A stretch of 32,175 nt of DNA from Holophagae bacterium (GCA_030618605.1 JAUXDC010000008.1:1-32175), one strand, 5' to 3'. Shown: positions 15,732 through 24,863, numbered from the stretch's first letter. Made by a program: numbers and translations. The notes: a model not told the origin generated them from the sequence alone.

Positions 15732-16016
15732 ATGTGCGAAATTCTGCAAATTTCAGGTCTCAGTGTTGTTGCCCAGGCAGGACAGCTCGCTGCGGCTGCG
15801 GATGCCATCGCCGACTTGCCCGGCGCGGAGGTCTTCGCCAGGGACCCCGAAACGGACCGGCTCGTGGTGGTCCAGGATCTGCCGAGCGTCGAGGAACACA
15901 TGGAGGGTCTGCGTCGAATCCAGGCCTTGCCTCAGGTGCTCGTGGCCGAACTGGTCTACCACCGCAGCGAGTTGGACGAGGAAAACGAAGAAACCCGGTT
16001 AGTCGGGAAACAATAG
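15732..16016 (+). CDS. napD: NapD, chaperone for periplasmic nitrate reductase maturation
   Basis: This protein of about 94 residues has the NapD pattern: LQISGLSVVAQAGQLAAAADAI, then GAEVFARDPETDRLVVVQD and a final VLVAELVYHRSE strand, a ferredoxin-like fold. NapD binds the Tat signal of NapA and holds it until the molybdenum cofactor is inserted. The frame is open from ATG 15705, but ATG 15732 fits the family's N-terminus better, and a TATTAT at 15709-15714 could be a -10 between the two. Neither start has a good ribosome-binding site. It precedes napA by 9 bp. Confidence 0.82.
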   Translation: MCEILQISGLSVVAQAGQLAAAADAIADLPGAEVFARDPETDRLVVVQDLPSVEEHMEGLRRIQALPQVLVAELVYHRSELDEENEETRLVGKQ

Positions 16017-16025
16017 GAGTAGGGG

Positions 16026-18794
16026 ATGGGTGATCCACTTTCACGACGGGGATTTGTCAAAATTGGTGTCGGCGCAGCCACAGCGTCCGCCCTCGGTATG
16101 CCAACATTTGCAACGGAAGCTGCTGCGGCGATTGAGGTCGGTGTCGACTGGGAGAAAAGCGTCTGCCGCTTCTGCGGGGTTGGTTGCGGTCTGATTGTCG
16201 GCAGTCGTGACGGCCATGTCGTCGCTGTCAAGGGCGACCCGAAGGCGCCGGTCAACCGCGGCCTTCTGTGCGTTAAGGGCTACGCAAATGCCACGATGCT
16301 CTACGGCGCCGATCGGCTGACGAAACCGCTGTTGCGGATGAAGAACGGTCGATTCGACAAGCAGGGCGACTTCGTCGAGGTCTCGTGGGAGCGTGCCTTC
16401 GACGAGATGGAAAGGCAGTTCAAGAAGGTCTACGGTGAGCTCGGTCCGACCGGTGTGGGCGTGATGGGTTCGGGCCAGTACACCATTCCCGAGGGATACG
16501 CCGCCGTCAAGTTGGTCAAGGCGGGTTGGCGTTCGAACAATCTCGACCCCAATGCGCGCCACTGCATGGCGTCGGCGGTGGCCGGGTTCATTCAGGTGTT
16601 CGGCATCGACGAGCCTGCCGGGTGCTACGACGACATCGAGTTGACCGACACCGTGGTCACGTGGGGCGCAAACATGGCGGAGATGCACCCGATGCTCTGG
16701 GCGAGGGTGATCGACCGGCGGCGTGCGGCGCCGGGCACACGGATCATCAACCTGACGACCTATTCGAACAGGACGTCGGATTCGGCCGACGAAGAAATCG
16801 TCTTTCGTCCACAAACCGACCTTGCGATCCTCAACTACATCGCCCGCGAGATCATCGAACGAGGCGCTGTCGACAGGCAGTTTGTCGATCGCCATTGCGC
16901 GTTTGCCACCGGCCCGTACGACATCGGCTACGGCATGCGGTCGAACGACGCCGTCGCCTTTCCGGCCGAAAAGGACACCCTCGCCCGCGAACGGCGAGTC
17001 ACCCTGACCCCTGAGGAGGCGATCGCTCAGCGCCGGGGTGGTGGAGACCAGGCGGTCGTTGTCGATCAAAAAAACACTGCCAAGGCAGGCGCTCACTGGA
17101 TCATCGCCTTCGAGGATTACCGAAAAGCCCTCAAGCCCTACACTCTCGATTTCGTCGCCGAACTGGCGAAGGGTGACCCGGACGAAGACCTGGACGAATT
17201 CAAGGCCAAACTGAAACGGCTCGCCGATCATTATGTGGACTCAAATCGAAAAATTGTCTCCTTCTGGACGATGGGTTTCAACCAGCACACTCGTGGGACC
17301 TGGGTCAACGAGCTGATTTACGCCGTTCACCTCTTGACCGGCAAGCACGCCAAGCCCGGCAACGGCGCCATGTCCCTGACCGGACAGCCGTCTGCCTGTG
17401 GCACGGCGCGCGAAGTTGGTACTTTTGCCCACCGCCTCCCGTCCGACATGGTGGTTGCCAATCCGGCTCACCGGAAGCGTTCTGAAGAGATATGGCGATT
17501 GCCCGGGGGGACCCTCAATCCCAAGGTCGGCAGCCACATCACGAAGATGATGCGTGACATCGAGGATGGGTCTTTGCGCTGGCTCTGGGTACAGGTCACC
17601 AACCCCTTCCAGTCGACCGCCAATGCGAACCACTGGATCACCGCCGCACGAGAGAAGGATTGTTTCATTGTTGTTTCGGACATCTATCCGACCCTGTCGT
17701 GCAAGGTGGCGGATTTGATTCTGCCCGCCGCGGGACACTTCGAGAAGTGGGGCCTTTACGGCAATACCGAAAGGCGGACGCACGCATGGCGGCAAGTGGC
17801 GAACCCCATCGGTCAGGCGAGGAGTGACGTCTGGCAGATGATGGAGTTTTCCAAACGTTTCACCCTGGCTGAGACCTGGGGCCAACACAGTGTGCCCGGA
17901 CTCTCGGCCGCAGGCTTCGAAGACGGCCGCCTGGGCTCCGTACTCGAGCAGGCGAAGGGAATGGGCTACAAGCCTGAAGATACCCTGTACGACGTGCTCT
18001 TCGCGACGCCGGAAGCTCTCAAGTTCAGCTGGCCCGACCCGGTGGCTGCCGGTCGTCGAAACGGCACCGTCGAGGCTGCCGGCATCGACTGGTTCCCCGA
18101 GAAGGCGCTGTTCGAGGAATACACCAAATTCGGACAAGGTCACGCCCACGATCTTGCAGACTTTGACACCTACTACCGAGACGATGTGCGGGGTCTCCGC
18201 TGGCCGGTCATCGACGGCAAGGAGACGTTGTGGCGATTCAACGAAGACTACGACCCCTACGTCACGGCCGGCGCCGGATTCGAATTCTATGGACCGGCGT
18301 TCAAAAGCCTGAAACGTGGAACCCTGGACGCACCAGGTGGCGGCGATCTCGAGTCCCTGGCCGGCAAAGCGAAGATCTTCTTCAGGCCCTACGCGGCTCC
18401 GGCCGAGAGTCCGGATGAAAAGTTTGATCTTTGGCTCTGCACCGGCAGGGTCCTTGAACACTGGCATTCGGGTTCAATGACCCGTCGTGTGCCCGAACTC
18501 AACGCGGCGATGCCGCACGCCCTGGCCTACCTTCACTCTGCCGATGCCAAGGCACGGGGTGTGCAGCACCACGAAGAGGTGTGGATTGAGTCGCGACGGG
18601 GTCGGGTCAGAGTGGTTGTGGAGACGGAGGGGCGTAACCGGGTCCCGCGCGGGATGGTCTACATTCCGTGGTTCGACGAGTCGGTGTTCATCAACAAGGT
18701 CACCCTCGACGCCACCTGCCCGATCTCCAAGGAGATCGACTTCAAGAAGTGTGCCGTCAAGCTGTACCCGGTGGGTCAGGAGGCACGATCATGA
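16026..18794 (+). CDS. napA: Periplasmic nitrate reductase, catalytic subunit NapA
   Basis: This 922-residue molybdoenzyme reduces nitrate to nitrite in the periplasm. A Tat signal opens it (SRRGFVKIG, 6-14). The [4Fe-4S] cysteines are Cys47, Cys50, Cys54 and Cys82. Cys180 in [10 protein letters not shown] is the likely molybdenum ligand. Further landmarks shared with NapA are [32 protein letters not shown] and [13 protein letters not shown]. It is longer than E. coli NapA (828), with extra sequence around 308-345 and in the C-terminal half (about 660-770). The stop overlaps the napB ATG. A ribosome-binding site (AGGAG) precedes ATG 16026. Confidence 0.96.
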   Translation: MGDPLSRRGFVKIGVGAATASALGMPTFATEAAAAIEVGVDWEKSVCRFCGVGCGLIVGSRDGHVVAVKGDPKAPVNRGLLCVKGYANATMLYGADRLTKPLLRMKNGRFDKQGDFVEVSWERAFDEMERQFKKVYGELGPTGVGVMGSGQYTIPEGYAAVKLVKAGWRSNNLDPNARHCMASAVAGFIQVFGIDEPAGCYDDIELTDTVVTWGANMAEMHPMLWARVIDRRRAAPGTRIINLTTYSNRTSDSADEEIVFRPQTDLAILNYIAREIIERGAVDRQFVDRHCAFATGPYDIGYGMRSNDAVAFPAEKDTLARERRVTLTPEEAIAQRRGGGDQAVVVDQKNTAKAGAHWIIAFEDYRKALKPYTLDFVAELAKGDPDEDLDEFKAKLKRLADHYVDSNRKIVSFWTMGFNQHTRGTWVNELIYAVHLLTGKHAKPGNGAMSLTGQPSACGTAREVGTFAHRLPSDMVVANPAHRKRSEEIWRLPGGTLNPKVGSHITKMMRDIEDGSLRWLWVQVTNPFQSTANANHWITAAREKDCFIVVSDIYPTLSCKVADLILPAAGHFEKWGLYGNTERRTHAWRQVANPIGQARSDVWQMMEFSKRFTLAETWGQHSVPGLSAAGFEDGRLGSVLEQAKGMGYKPEDTLYDVLFATPEALKFSWPDPVAAGRRNGTVEAAGIDWFPEKALFEEYTKFGQGHAHDLADFDTYYRDDVRGLRWPVIDGKETLWRFNEDYDPYVTAGAGFEFYGPAFKSLKRGTLDAPGGGDLESLAGKAKIFFRPYAAPAESPDEKFDLWLCTGRVLEHWHSGSMTRRVPELNAAMPHALAYLHSADAKARGVQHHEEVWIESRRGRVRVVVETEGRNRVPRGMVYIPWFDESVFINKVTLDATCPISKEIDFKKCAVKLYPVGQEARS

Positions 18795-19255
18795 ACAGGC
18801 TATTTCTCATCGCACTCATGATCGTCTCGCTGTCCTGCACCTCTGCGCCGGAGAATTCCGATCCGGTCGATTTGGGAATTTCAGATGCCGAAATCGGCTT
18901 GAGTGGTCACACTGTTTTTGAGGATCCGGCACAGCAGTCGGCGCCTCCTAATGAAGTCGAACCGGGCGAATCGACAGTTCGTCAACGCAGCTACCCGGAG
19001 GCTCCGCCAGTGATTTCACACAGCACCGCTGGTTTTTTACCCATCACTGCCTCGGAAAACCTCTGCCTCGATTGCCACGATGTCCCGGCGGCCGAGGATG
19101 TTGGTGCGACGGCCGTTCCGACCAGCCACTACCGTGATCTGCGCAGTGCCCCCGAGGTCAAGCGCGACGAGATCGCAGGCGCCCGCTACTACTGCGCCAC
19201 CTGCCATGTCGCCCAGACCGGTGCCGCGCCATTGGTTGAGATGCGCCGACCCTAG
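18791..19255 (+). CDS. napB: NapB, dihaem cytochrome c subunit of periplasmic nitrate reductase
   Basis: This 154-residue protein passes electrons to NapA. It has two c-type haem sites, CLDCH (92-96) and CATCH (135-139), and the distal ligand histidines in [11 protein letters not shown] (His77) and PTSHY (His113), as in E. coli NapB. The N-terminus is a signal sequence ending SLSC, so it may be lipid-anchored, although the lipobox is not perfect. The ATG overlaps the napA stop. The stop codon's last base is the first base of the fold-back repeat at 19255-19415. No napC, napG or napH gene follows. Confidence 0.92.
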   Translation: MNRLFLIALMIVSLSCTSAPENSDPVDLGISDAEIGLSGHTVFEDPAQQSAPPNEVEPGESTVRQRSYPEAPPVISHSTAGFLPITASENLCLDCHDVPAAEDVGATAVPTSHYRDLRSAPEVKRDEIAGARYYCATCHVAQTGAAPLVEMRRP

Positions 19256-19415
19256 TGTACCCCGCCAGAATTGCTTGGGATTCTCAGCGGTCATTTTCGT
19301 CGCTGGCGGGGTTGCGCCTCCTCAACGTAGGGCATGGCTACGCAATCGTCGTCGCGCCTAGCCAGCAACAAAAATGACTCGCCGAGTTCTCGCCATCAAT
19401 TCTGGCGGGATACAC
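19255..19415. repeat. 161-bp fold-back element at the end of napB
   Basis: Positions 19255-19272 and 19398-19415 are reverse complements at 17 of 18 bases. Further in, GTCATTTTCGTCGCTGGC pairs with the sequence ending near 19377 with two mismatches, and CGTAG and CTACG flank the centre. The whole element can fold into one long interrupted hairpin. It has no coding content. The left end coincides with the napB stop codon. Confidence 0.7.
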
Positions 19416-19519
19416 TTGAGTTGCGTCATAAGAAATGGCGCAGCTGGTTCATTCGTGGTCCAGGACCGCGTTGAACAGGTTACGCTGGAGGGTGTTTACC
19501 AGTAAAGGAGGGAGAGTCT

Positions 19520-20026
19520 ATGCGATTGGCTAGATTTGTATCGTGTATCGCACTGTTGGGTGTGGTCCTCGGCTGTGCACCGGCGGTCGATACCACCGAG
19601 CTGAACAAACAGGTCGTGATGGAGCTGGTGGAGGCGATCAATGAATCCCGCTACGACGATCTCGACCTTTACATTGCGCAGACCTACCACAGGCACTGCC
19701 AGGCCACGCCCGATGTCAGCGTCGAAACCCTGGACGAATTCAAGGCGATGATGAAGGACTACGGGGGGGCGTTCAGCGACGGGCAGGTCGAGATTTTCGA
19801 AATGATCGCCGAGGGGGATTTTGTCGCTATCATCGGCACCTATCGGGGCACACACACTGGTCCGATGGGGGAGTTTGCCGCAACGGGCAAGGCCCTCGAT
19901 TCCGAGTTTGCGGGCTACCACCGCTTCGAGGACGGCAAGATCGTCGAGACCTGGGTGACATGGGACAATTTAGCCATGCTGCAGCAACTGGGCCTGTTCC
20001 CACCCTCGCAGCCCGCAGGCGAGTAG
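19520..20026 (+). CDS. SnoaL-like ester-cyclase-fold lipoprotein
   Basis: This 168-residue protein begins with a lipoprotein signal (VVLGC, Cys19) and then has the SnoaL-like polyketide cyclase pattern: NKQVVMELVEAINESRYDDLDLYIAQTYHRHC (split by eye), LDEFKAMMKDYGGAFSDGQ, and GKIVETWVTWDNLAMLQQLGL at the C-terminus. Proteins of this family without a polyketide cluster usually have no known substrate. ATG 19520 has a strong ribosome-binding site, AAAGGAGG. It follows the fold-back element and may be transcribed separately from nap. Confidence 0.83.
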   Translation: MRLARFVSCIALLGVVLGCAPAVDTTELNKQVVMELVEAINESRYDDLDLYIAQTYHRHCQATPDVSVETLDEFKAMMKDYGGAFSDGQVEIFEMIAEGDFVAIIGTYRGTHTGPMGEFAATGKALDSEFAGYHRFEDGKIVETWVTWDNLAMLQQLGLFPPSQPAGE

Positions 20027-20102
20027 CCGGTCTTCCGATCAGTAGAAATGTCATCCGTGGGGGAACGGCACTAAACCCAATACCGTTTGGTCGAGGGTGT
20101 CC

Positions 20103-20169
20103 GAGGCGGGCGAGACGCCCGCCTCCACAATGAGCAGGGCGTTGTTGTGGGTGCAGCCGTCCCGGCTGC
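20103..20169. repeat. Two GC-rich hairpins in the gap after the SnoaL lipoprotein
   Basis: A perfect 10-bp stem (20103-20112 with 20116-20125, loop AGA) and a perfect 7-bp stem (20153-20159 with 20163-20169) occupy the 205-bp gap between two convergent genes. No T tract follows either. They look like dispersed palindromic repeats rather than intrinsic terminators. Confidence 0.55.
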
Positions 20170-20231
20170 GCCGTTATCTGAACAGTAAACCCAGCATAGG
20201 CACACAACGGGGCTGACGCAGGTTAGAGCGC

Positions 20232-20972
20232 TTATTCAATTGAGAACGCCATCAACTCAACAGGAATGGTGGCGCCGTTGACACAAATACACCGGTCATT
20301 GTCCTTGAAATCCCAGCCTGCTCCACCATCCTGGAGGGAACCCCCATCACCACCGGTGCCGCTCAGCCAGAGGAAGCCGCAGTCGAGGGGGTGTTGCTCG
20401 TTTTGTACCGTGACCCATTTGCGGCCGACCGTGCCGAGGTCGCAGGCGGCCGGCAGGTCGAATTGGTAGAGGTCGAATCCGAAACCGGTATAGGGAATTC
20501 CGGTATTGGTAATGGCCGGCACCACCGACTGCAGGTCACAAATGACTGCGCCCGGTTCGCCAGCGTTGTCCTCGTAAAAAATCACGTCGAAAGTCATGCC
20601 GGTGGGATCGCATGCAAAAAACCCAGCGCTGGATACGACACTGAGGCCCCAAACGGTCAGGGAACCGATGTCGAACCAGTCCGGATCGGCCGCCTGGTCG
20701 ATAGTCTCGGCAGTAATATAGGTTCCCCAGGTGGCTTGTTGGCTCCCCATTATGTCCAACTCGTCGTCCGTCGGGTCGTGGGGGTCCTGCCCCAGAAGGA
20801 ACCCGGGATCGGCGAGGGCGCCGCAGGTTGGGGCTATTTGCCGCCCAAGATCGGATACAGATCCGGAGCGAATGGTGATACCGGCCATCTGGTCCTGGTT
20901 CGCAGTCGCCGGTCCCGTTGCTACAACCAACAGTGCGATCACACATACAGCAAGAGTCCATCTGGTTTTCAT
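20232..20972 (-). CDS. Secreted protein of unknown function
   Basis: This 246-residue protein has a clear signal peptide (about 1-25, ending ATANQ). I start it at the ATG (minus strand, 20970-20972) preceded by AGGAGG; the frame is open further upstream but without such a site. The mature part is beta-rich with several Cys, and phrases such as FDVIFYEDNAGEPGAVIC and KWVTVQNEQHPLDCGFLWLSG recall extracellular beta-sandwich modules. The C-terminus ends in PVELMAFSIE, a short tail I associate with exported proteins in related bacteria. No enzyme motif is visible. Confidence 0.75.
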   Translation of the reverse strand: MKTRWTLAVCVIALLVVATGPATANQDQMAGITIRSGSVSDLGRQIAPTCGALADPGFLLGQDPHDPTDDELDIMGSQQATWGTYITAETIDQAADPDWFDIGSLTVWGLSVVSSAGFFACDPTGMTFDVIFYEDNAGEPGAVICDLQSVVPAITNTGIPYTGFGFDLYQFDLPAACDLGTVGRKWVTVQNEQHPLDCGFLWLSGTGGDGGSLQDGGAGWDFKDNDRCICVNGATIPVELMAFSIE

Positions 20973-21114
20973 CGTCGGTTCCTCCTCATGATCCGAACCC
21001 CACCACAAACGCAACCGGATATCGGCCCCGTCAAACTCAAACTCTCTGAATGTTGGAAGAATAATATCAGAGACCTGGGAGGATGAAGGCGGAAAACACG
21101 AGGCGGAATTGTAG

Positions 21115-21136
21115 GGGCGGACCCCCGTGTCCGCCC
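21115..21136. repeat. GGGCGGA hairpin repeat
   Basis: A perfect 7-bp stem (21115-21121 with 21130-21136) with an 8-nt loop lies between two divergent genes. It has the look of the common dispersed GGGCGGA/TCCGCCC palindromes and overlaps the region where the hydrolase promoter should be. Confidence 0.5.
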
Positions 21137-21158
21137 GGATCCAGCTTTGGCGTTGCGG

Positions 21159-21164
21159 TACAGT
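21159..21164 (+). promoter_or_regulatory. Putative -10 element of the alpha/beta hydrolase gene
   Basis: TACAGT ends 7 nt before ATG 21172. There is no Shine-Dalgarno sequence and no convincing -35. Confidence 0.3.
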
Positions 21165-21171
21165 TGTGAAC

Positions 21172-22020
21172 ATGACCAAGACCGTACTGAAGTCGACCGT
21201 TCTCGTGGTTATAGTCCTCGGTCTGCTGTGGGGTGGCGCCATGTTGTTTGAGAAATCCTTGATCTTCTTTCCCTCGCCGGATCCGTGGCCCATTCAAAGC
21301 GGCGGCACGGCGGGGGGCTGTTCGTTCACAGATCATCTCTTTTCGACTGAGGACGGTGTCAATCTTCACAGCCGGTGGTTTCGGCCGGGACTATCGGCCG
21401 AAGCCGACCCTGCGGAGCGAAAAGTCGTGCTCTTCTTCCACGGCAATGCCGGAAACTTGAGCGGCCGGACCGAAATGATGGTGCACCTCGCCGCCCTGGG
21501 GGTGGAGGTCATGATCATCGACTATCGCGGCTATGGTCATAGTGAGGGCCGGCCGTCGGAAGAGGGGGTCTACCGTGACGCCCGGGCCGCCTGGCAGTTT
21601 CTCGCTGTGGAGCATGGGATCGCCGCCGACCGGATTGTCGTGTTCGGCAAGTCTCTCGGAGGCGCCGTGGCGATTGATCTTTCATCCCACGTCAAACCGG
21701 CCGGCTTGATCGTGCAGTCCAGTTTCACCTCCGTGCCCGCGATGGCCTCGCGCCACTATCCCTTTGTACCGGCCTTTGCGCTTCGTACCAAGATGGACTC
21801 GTTGTCGAAGATTTCTTCGATTAACTGTCCGAAACTGTTCATTCACTCGACGCACGATGAGATCGTGCCGTACGAGATGGGCCGGAAGCTATTTGATGCA
21901 GCCACTCAGCCGAAGACCTTCTACGAGATCGTTGGCGCCGGCCACAATGAGACGCTGGCCGTGGGTGGAGTGCAGTACCTCGAAAAGATCGGTGAATTTC
22001 TGGAGAGTCTGCCGGATTGA
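21172..22020 (+). CDS. Membrane-anchored alpha/beta hydrolase (ABHD12/17-like)
   Basis: This 282-residue protein has an N-terminal membrane anchor (about 5-25). Its hydrolase domain carries FFHGNAGN (the oxyanion-hole region, 88-95), a nucleophile elbow GKSLGG (Ser161), Asp229 in HSTHDEIVP and His258 in GAGHNET, so the catalytic triad is complete. The order and the HGNAGN motif place it with the BEM46/ABHD13/ABHD17-type serine hydrolases, whose bacterial substrates are mostly unknown; esters, lipids or thioesters are possible. Confidence 0.88.
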   Translation: MTKTVLKSTVLVVIVLGLLWGGAMLFEKSLIFFPSPDPWPIQSGGTAGGCSFTDHLFSTEDGVNLHSRWFRPGLSAEADPAERKVVLFFHGNAGNLSGRTEMMVHLAALGVEVMIIDYRGYGHSEGRPSEEGVYRDARAAWQFLAVEHGIAADRIVVFGKSLGGAVAIDLSSHVKPAGLIVQSSFTSVPAMASRHYPFVPAFALRTKMDSLSKISSINCPKLFIHSTHDEIVPYEMGRKLFDAATQPKTFYEIVGAGHNETLAVGGVQYLEKIGEFLESLPD

Positions 22021-22052
22021 TGCCCGGTATACTCAAAAAGGGGAGATGACCC

Positions 22053-22253
22053 ATGCGGACTCGTGATACCAAGGTTGAGGTGTTTTCCTCGTTCGAGGAT
22101 GAGAACGCTGCAGAGCACCGCCGGTTGGCGGCCATGAGCCCCGAAGAATGCTGGGGGGAAATGGCGGTCCTTCAGGAACGGATGTGGGGTCCGGAGTGGG
22201 CGACCACGCCGATTGAAAAGGTTGCTTCCTGGGAAGATGTGAACTGGGTCTAG
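22053..22253 (+). CDS. Small acidic protein, possible antitoxin-like partner of a nucleotidyltransferase
   Basis: This 66-residue soluble protein starts at an ATG after AGGGGAGA. It contains VFSSFEDENAAEHRRLAAMSPEECW (split by eye), a helix-rich pattern I have seen in small proteins encoded just upstream of DUF6036-type nucleotidyltransferases. The next frame, 3 bp downstream, is a remnant of such an enzyme, which supports the pairing. The function is not established; an antitoxin-like or assembly role is inferred from position only. Confidence 0.6.
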   Translation: MRTRDTKVEVFSSFEDENAAEHRRLAAMSPEECWGEMAVLQERMWGPEWATTPIEKVASWEDVNWV

Positions 22254-22256
22254 TTC

Positions 22257-22523
22257 ATGCATTTCACCCAAGAGTACTTTGAGCGGGAGGGGACCGCCGT
22301 ACATCTGGGCGTCGAACCCAATCGAATCGATCTGCTGACAACTCTTCAGGGGGTTTCGAACGTCACAATTTTTGAGAACGTTGAGCGTGTTGAATTCGGT
22401 GGAGTATTTCTCAATATTATTGCGTACGCGGATCTATTGGCGGTCAAACGGCATTCCGGGAGACCGCGGGATCGTGCCGATGCCGATGAGTTGGAGAAGT
22501 CTCGCCGGGATTCAGTTCGATGA
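22257..22523 (+). pseudogene. Truncated DUF6036-like nucleotidyltransferase
   Basis: These 88 codons match the C-terminal half of DUF6036-type nucleotidyltransferases: GTAVHLGVEPNRIDLLTTL, then VFLNIIAYADLLAVKRHSGRPRDRADADELEK (split by eye). The family usually runs about 150-180 residues and begins with a GGxAV and DxD catalytic part. That half is absent here, and the frame begins 3 bp after the small upstream gene. I read it as a deletion remnant that has kept an open frame; a short stand-alone protein is less likely. Its end overlaps the miaA start. Confidence 0.6.
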
Positions 22524-23449
22524 ACAACCTCTTGGTGATCCTCGGGCCGACGGCGTCGGGCAAGACCCGGCTTGGCGTTGAGCTTGCGCGCCAGTGCGGA
22601 GCTGAGATCCTCTCCGTCGACTCCCGCCAGGTCTACCGTGGCCTGGACATTGGTTCGGGCAAGGACCTCGACGAGTATCTCACTGGGGGCGAGCCGGTTC
22701 CCTACCACTTGATTGATATCGTCGATCTCGAGGTCGAGTTCAGCGTGTTCGAGTTTCAACGGCGGTTCTTTGAAGTCTTTGAGAGCCTGCAGCAACGAGA
22801 GAGGCCGGCGATTGCTGTTGGCGGCAGTGGTCTCTATCTCGAAGCGGTGTTGAAGGCTTATCGCATGGTCGATGTGCCTGTGGACGAAGGGCTGCGGTCC
22901 GAGTTGCAGGGCCACTCAATCGAGGAACTCGGACAGCGTCTGAGAGAACTTCGCCCGACCCACAATACGACCGATTTGAAGGACCGGGAACGGTTGACTC
23001 GTGCCATCGAGATCGCCCGGTACACAGCGAGGCACGAGCCGGCGCCGGCGCCCGAGATCGATGCGCTGGTGCTCGGCGTACGCTGGGACCGCGAGGTCTT
23101 ACGCAGGCGCATCCGGGATCGGCTCTCGACCAGACTGCGCGGTGGACTGATCGAGGAGGTTGAGCATTTGCACGCTGGTGGTGTTTCGTGGGAGAAGCTG
23201 TCCTTTCTTGGGCTGGAGTACCGTTTTGTTTCGGAGTTCTTGCGAGGCACGATTCGAAGCGACAACGACCTCAAGCAGAAGCTGAGCTCGGCAATCTGCA
23301 CCTTCGCCAAAAAACAGGAGACCTGGTTTCGGCGAATGCAGAGGCGGGGCATGGTGATCCACTGGATCGATGAAGGCGATGTAGCCGAAGCCCGCCGAGT
23401 GATTGAGAGCAACGGCGGATTTGCTGGGATCGGCAATAGGCCGACATGA
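22520..23449 (+). CDS. miaA: tRNA dimethylallyltransferase
   Basis: This 309-residue enzyme transfers a dimethylallyl group to adenosine 37 of tRNAs that read codons starting with U. It has a P-loop GPTASGKT (9-16), the SVDSRQVYRGLDIGSGK motif after it, VGGSGLYLEAVL at about 99-110 and the DLKDRERLTRAIEIA helix. The TWFRR near the C-terminus is also typical. The ATG overlaps the stop of the nucleotidyltransferase remnant and its own stop overlaps the glycosyltransferase ATG, so it is translated within an operon. Confidence 0.95.
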   Translation: MNNLLVILGPTASGKTRLGVELARQCGAEILSVDSRQVYRGLDIGSGKDLDEYLTGGEPVPYHLIDIVDLEVEFSVFEFQRRFFEVFESLQQRERPAIAVGGSGLYLEAVLKAYRMVDVPVDEGLRSELQGHSIEELGQRLRELRPTHNTTDLKDRERLTRAIEIARYTARHEPAPAPEIDALVLGVRWDREVLRRRIRDRLSTRLRGGLIEEVEHLHAGGVSWEKLSFLGLEYRFVSEFLRGTIRSDNDLKQKLSSAICTFAKKQETWFRRMQRRGMVIHWIDEGDVAEARRVIESNGGFAGIGNRPT

Positions 23450-24771
23450 CGGCAGACGAGCGCCGTTGTCAACACTTCATCGAGTGGGTTGAGAGGAGGG
23501 GCAGTGCCTCCCGGCCGCTGATCGGGACAGGCGCCGAGGGCGTCCCTCGTGCCGTGGTCATTCCGGTCCTGGCCGAGAGCGACAACTTGTTTGAGACCCT
23601 GAGAAGCCTCGCACAGAACCCGGCCGAGGAGTTTCAAGACACGCTTGTCATCTGTGTCGTCAACAATAGGGCGGAACCCTTTGCCCGTGTCGATCAGATT
23701 GCCGACAACCAACTGGCCCTGAAGCACCTCGAGCAGATTGTGCAGGGCGGGCTCTCATCGGCCGATCCGGGTGGCAAGATCAGTGCCTTACGGCTGGCCT
23801 ACATCGATGCCTCGTCGCCCGGACAGGAGTTGGGGCGCAAGATGGGAGTGGGGGAGGCCCGTCGAATCGGGCTGGATACCGCCCTTCGAGTTCTGTGCCG
23901 GAACGACTCTCCGGATGGTCTGCTGATCAGCCTGGATGCGGACTCACGTGTCGAACCCAACTATTTTCAAGCGATTCGTGAGCACTTTGCCGCCCATGAC
24001 TCCGGCGCCGGGGTCGTGGCCTTCGCTCACCCTGTGCCGGACGACCCGGTGCATCGAGAGGCCATCCTGCTGTACGAGATCTTCCTCCGATACCACGAAT
24101 TGGGCCTTCGGGCTGCCGGATCACCCTACGCCCTGCCGACAGTAGGTTCGACGATCGTGGCGCGGGGGAGCGCCTATGTAGCTGCCGGCGGCATGAACCG
24201 CAAGCAGGCGGGAGAGGACTTCTACTTCATTCAGCAGCTGGTCAAAACCGGGTCCGTCACCCGGATTGATTCGACAACCGTCTTTCCTTCGGCCCGCGCG
24301 TCGGACAGGGTCCCGTTCGGCACCGGCGCCAGCATGGGCAAGTATCTTGATGGAGGCGGGGACTTGAATACGGTGTACCACCCCGAGTCGTATCGGATTC
24401 TCGGTGCGTGGCTGGCTTTGGTTTTAGATCGCCTGGATGGATCGCCCGACGAACTTGTCGAGGCCGCAGCCTCGATTGCTCCACAACTTGCGGCTTTTAT
24501 AACGCAGCAGGGCTTCGAGGACGTCTGGCCCAAGCTCAAGAAAAACGCCCCGGATCTTGAAGGGCTCGCAGCACAATTTCATCGCTGGTTCGACGGTTTC
24601 AAGAGCCTCAAGCTGATCCATCATTTGAGGGATGGCGGTTTTCCGCCGATGGCGATTGAAGAAGCGGTTCTGAATCTATTTCCTTCGCTCGAGACGGGAA
24701 TCGACGGTTCCGGGAAAGCCGACCGATTGTCGTGTCTGCTCGATCAGCTGCGCGTTGCCTGCCGGAGTTGA
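23446..24771 (+). CDS. Family 2 glycosyltransferase-like protein
   Basis: This 441-residue protein has a GT-A fold pattern: AVVIPVLAESDNLFETL (36-52) binds the nucleotide, SLDADSR (162-168) supplies the DxD-type metal site, and AGEDFYFIQQL (255-265) is the acceptor-site ED motif. No membrane segment is present, so it is probably cytoplasmic. The C-terminal 150 residues are helical and not recognised. The donor and acceptor sugars cannot be told. It is coupled to miaA by a 4-bp overlap, a link I would not expect from function. Confidence 0.82.
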   Translation: MTADERRCQHFIEWVERRGSASRPLIGTGAEGVPRAVVIPVLAESDNLFETLRSLAQNPAEEFQDTLVICVVNNRAEPFARVDQIADNQLALKHLEQIVQGGLSSADPGGKISALRLAYIDASSPGQELGRKMGVGEARRIGLDTALRVLCRNDSPDGLLISLDADSRVEPNYFQAIREHFAAHDSGAGVVAFAHPVPDDPVHREAILLYEIFLRYHELGLRAAGSPYALPTVGSTIVARGSAYVAAGGMNRKQAGEDFYFIQQLVKTGSVTRIDSTTVFPSARASDRVPFGTGASMGKYLDGGGDLNTVYHPESYRILGAWLALVLDRLDGSPDELVEAAASIAPQLAAFITQQGFEDVWPKLKKNAPDLEGLAAQFHRWFDGFKSLKLIHHLRDGGFPPMAIEEAVLNLFPSLETGIDGSGKADRLSCLLDQLRVACRS

Positions 24772-24828
24772 AATCTAATTCTCACCGGACGGTGAAGGCC
24801 CGCATCATCAACGGTTGTCAACGCTTTG

Positions 24829-24857
24829 TTGGCCGAAATCTACAATGTCGCTATAGT
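24829..24857 (+). promoter_or_regulatory. Putative leaderless promoter of the HD-GYP gene
   Basis: TTGGCC (24829-24834) and TATAGT (24852-24857) are 17 bp apart. The -10 ends 6 nt before ATG 24864 and no Shine-Dalgarno sequence is present, so the mRNA probably begins at or within a base or two of the start codon. Confidence 0.5.
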
Positions 24858-24863
24858 AGCGCC

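Noticed and set aside
17241-18467. Long minus-strand frame of 408 codons opposite napA
   Set aside because: It is a shadow of the strongly conserved NapA frame and has no recognisable domain.
20103-20169. Rho-independent terminators for the SnoaL lipoprotein gene
   Set aside because: The stems are strong but neither is followed by a T tract on either strand, and similar palindromes occur elsewhere, so a repeat is more likely.
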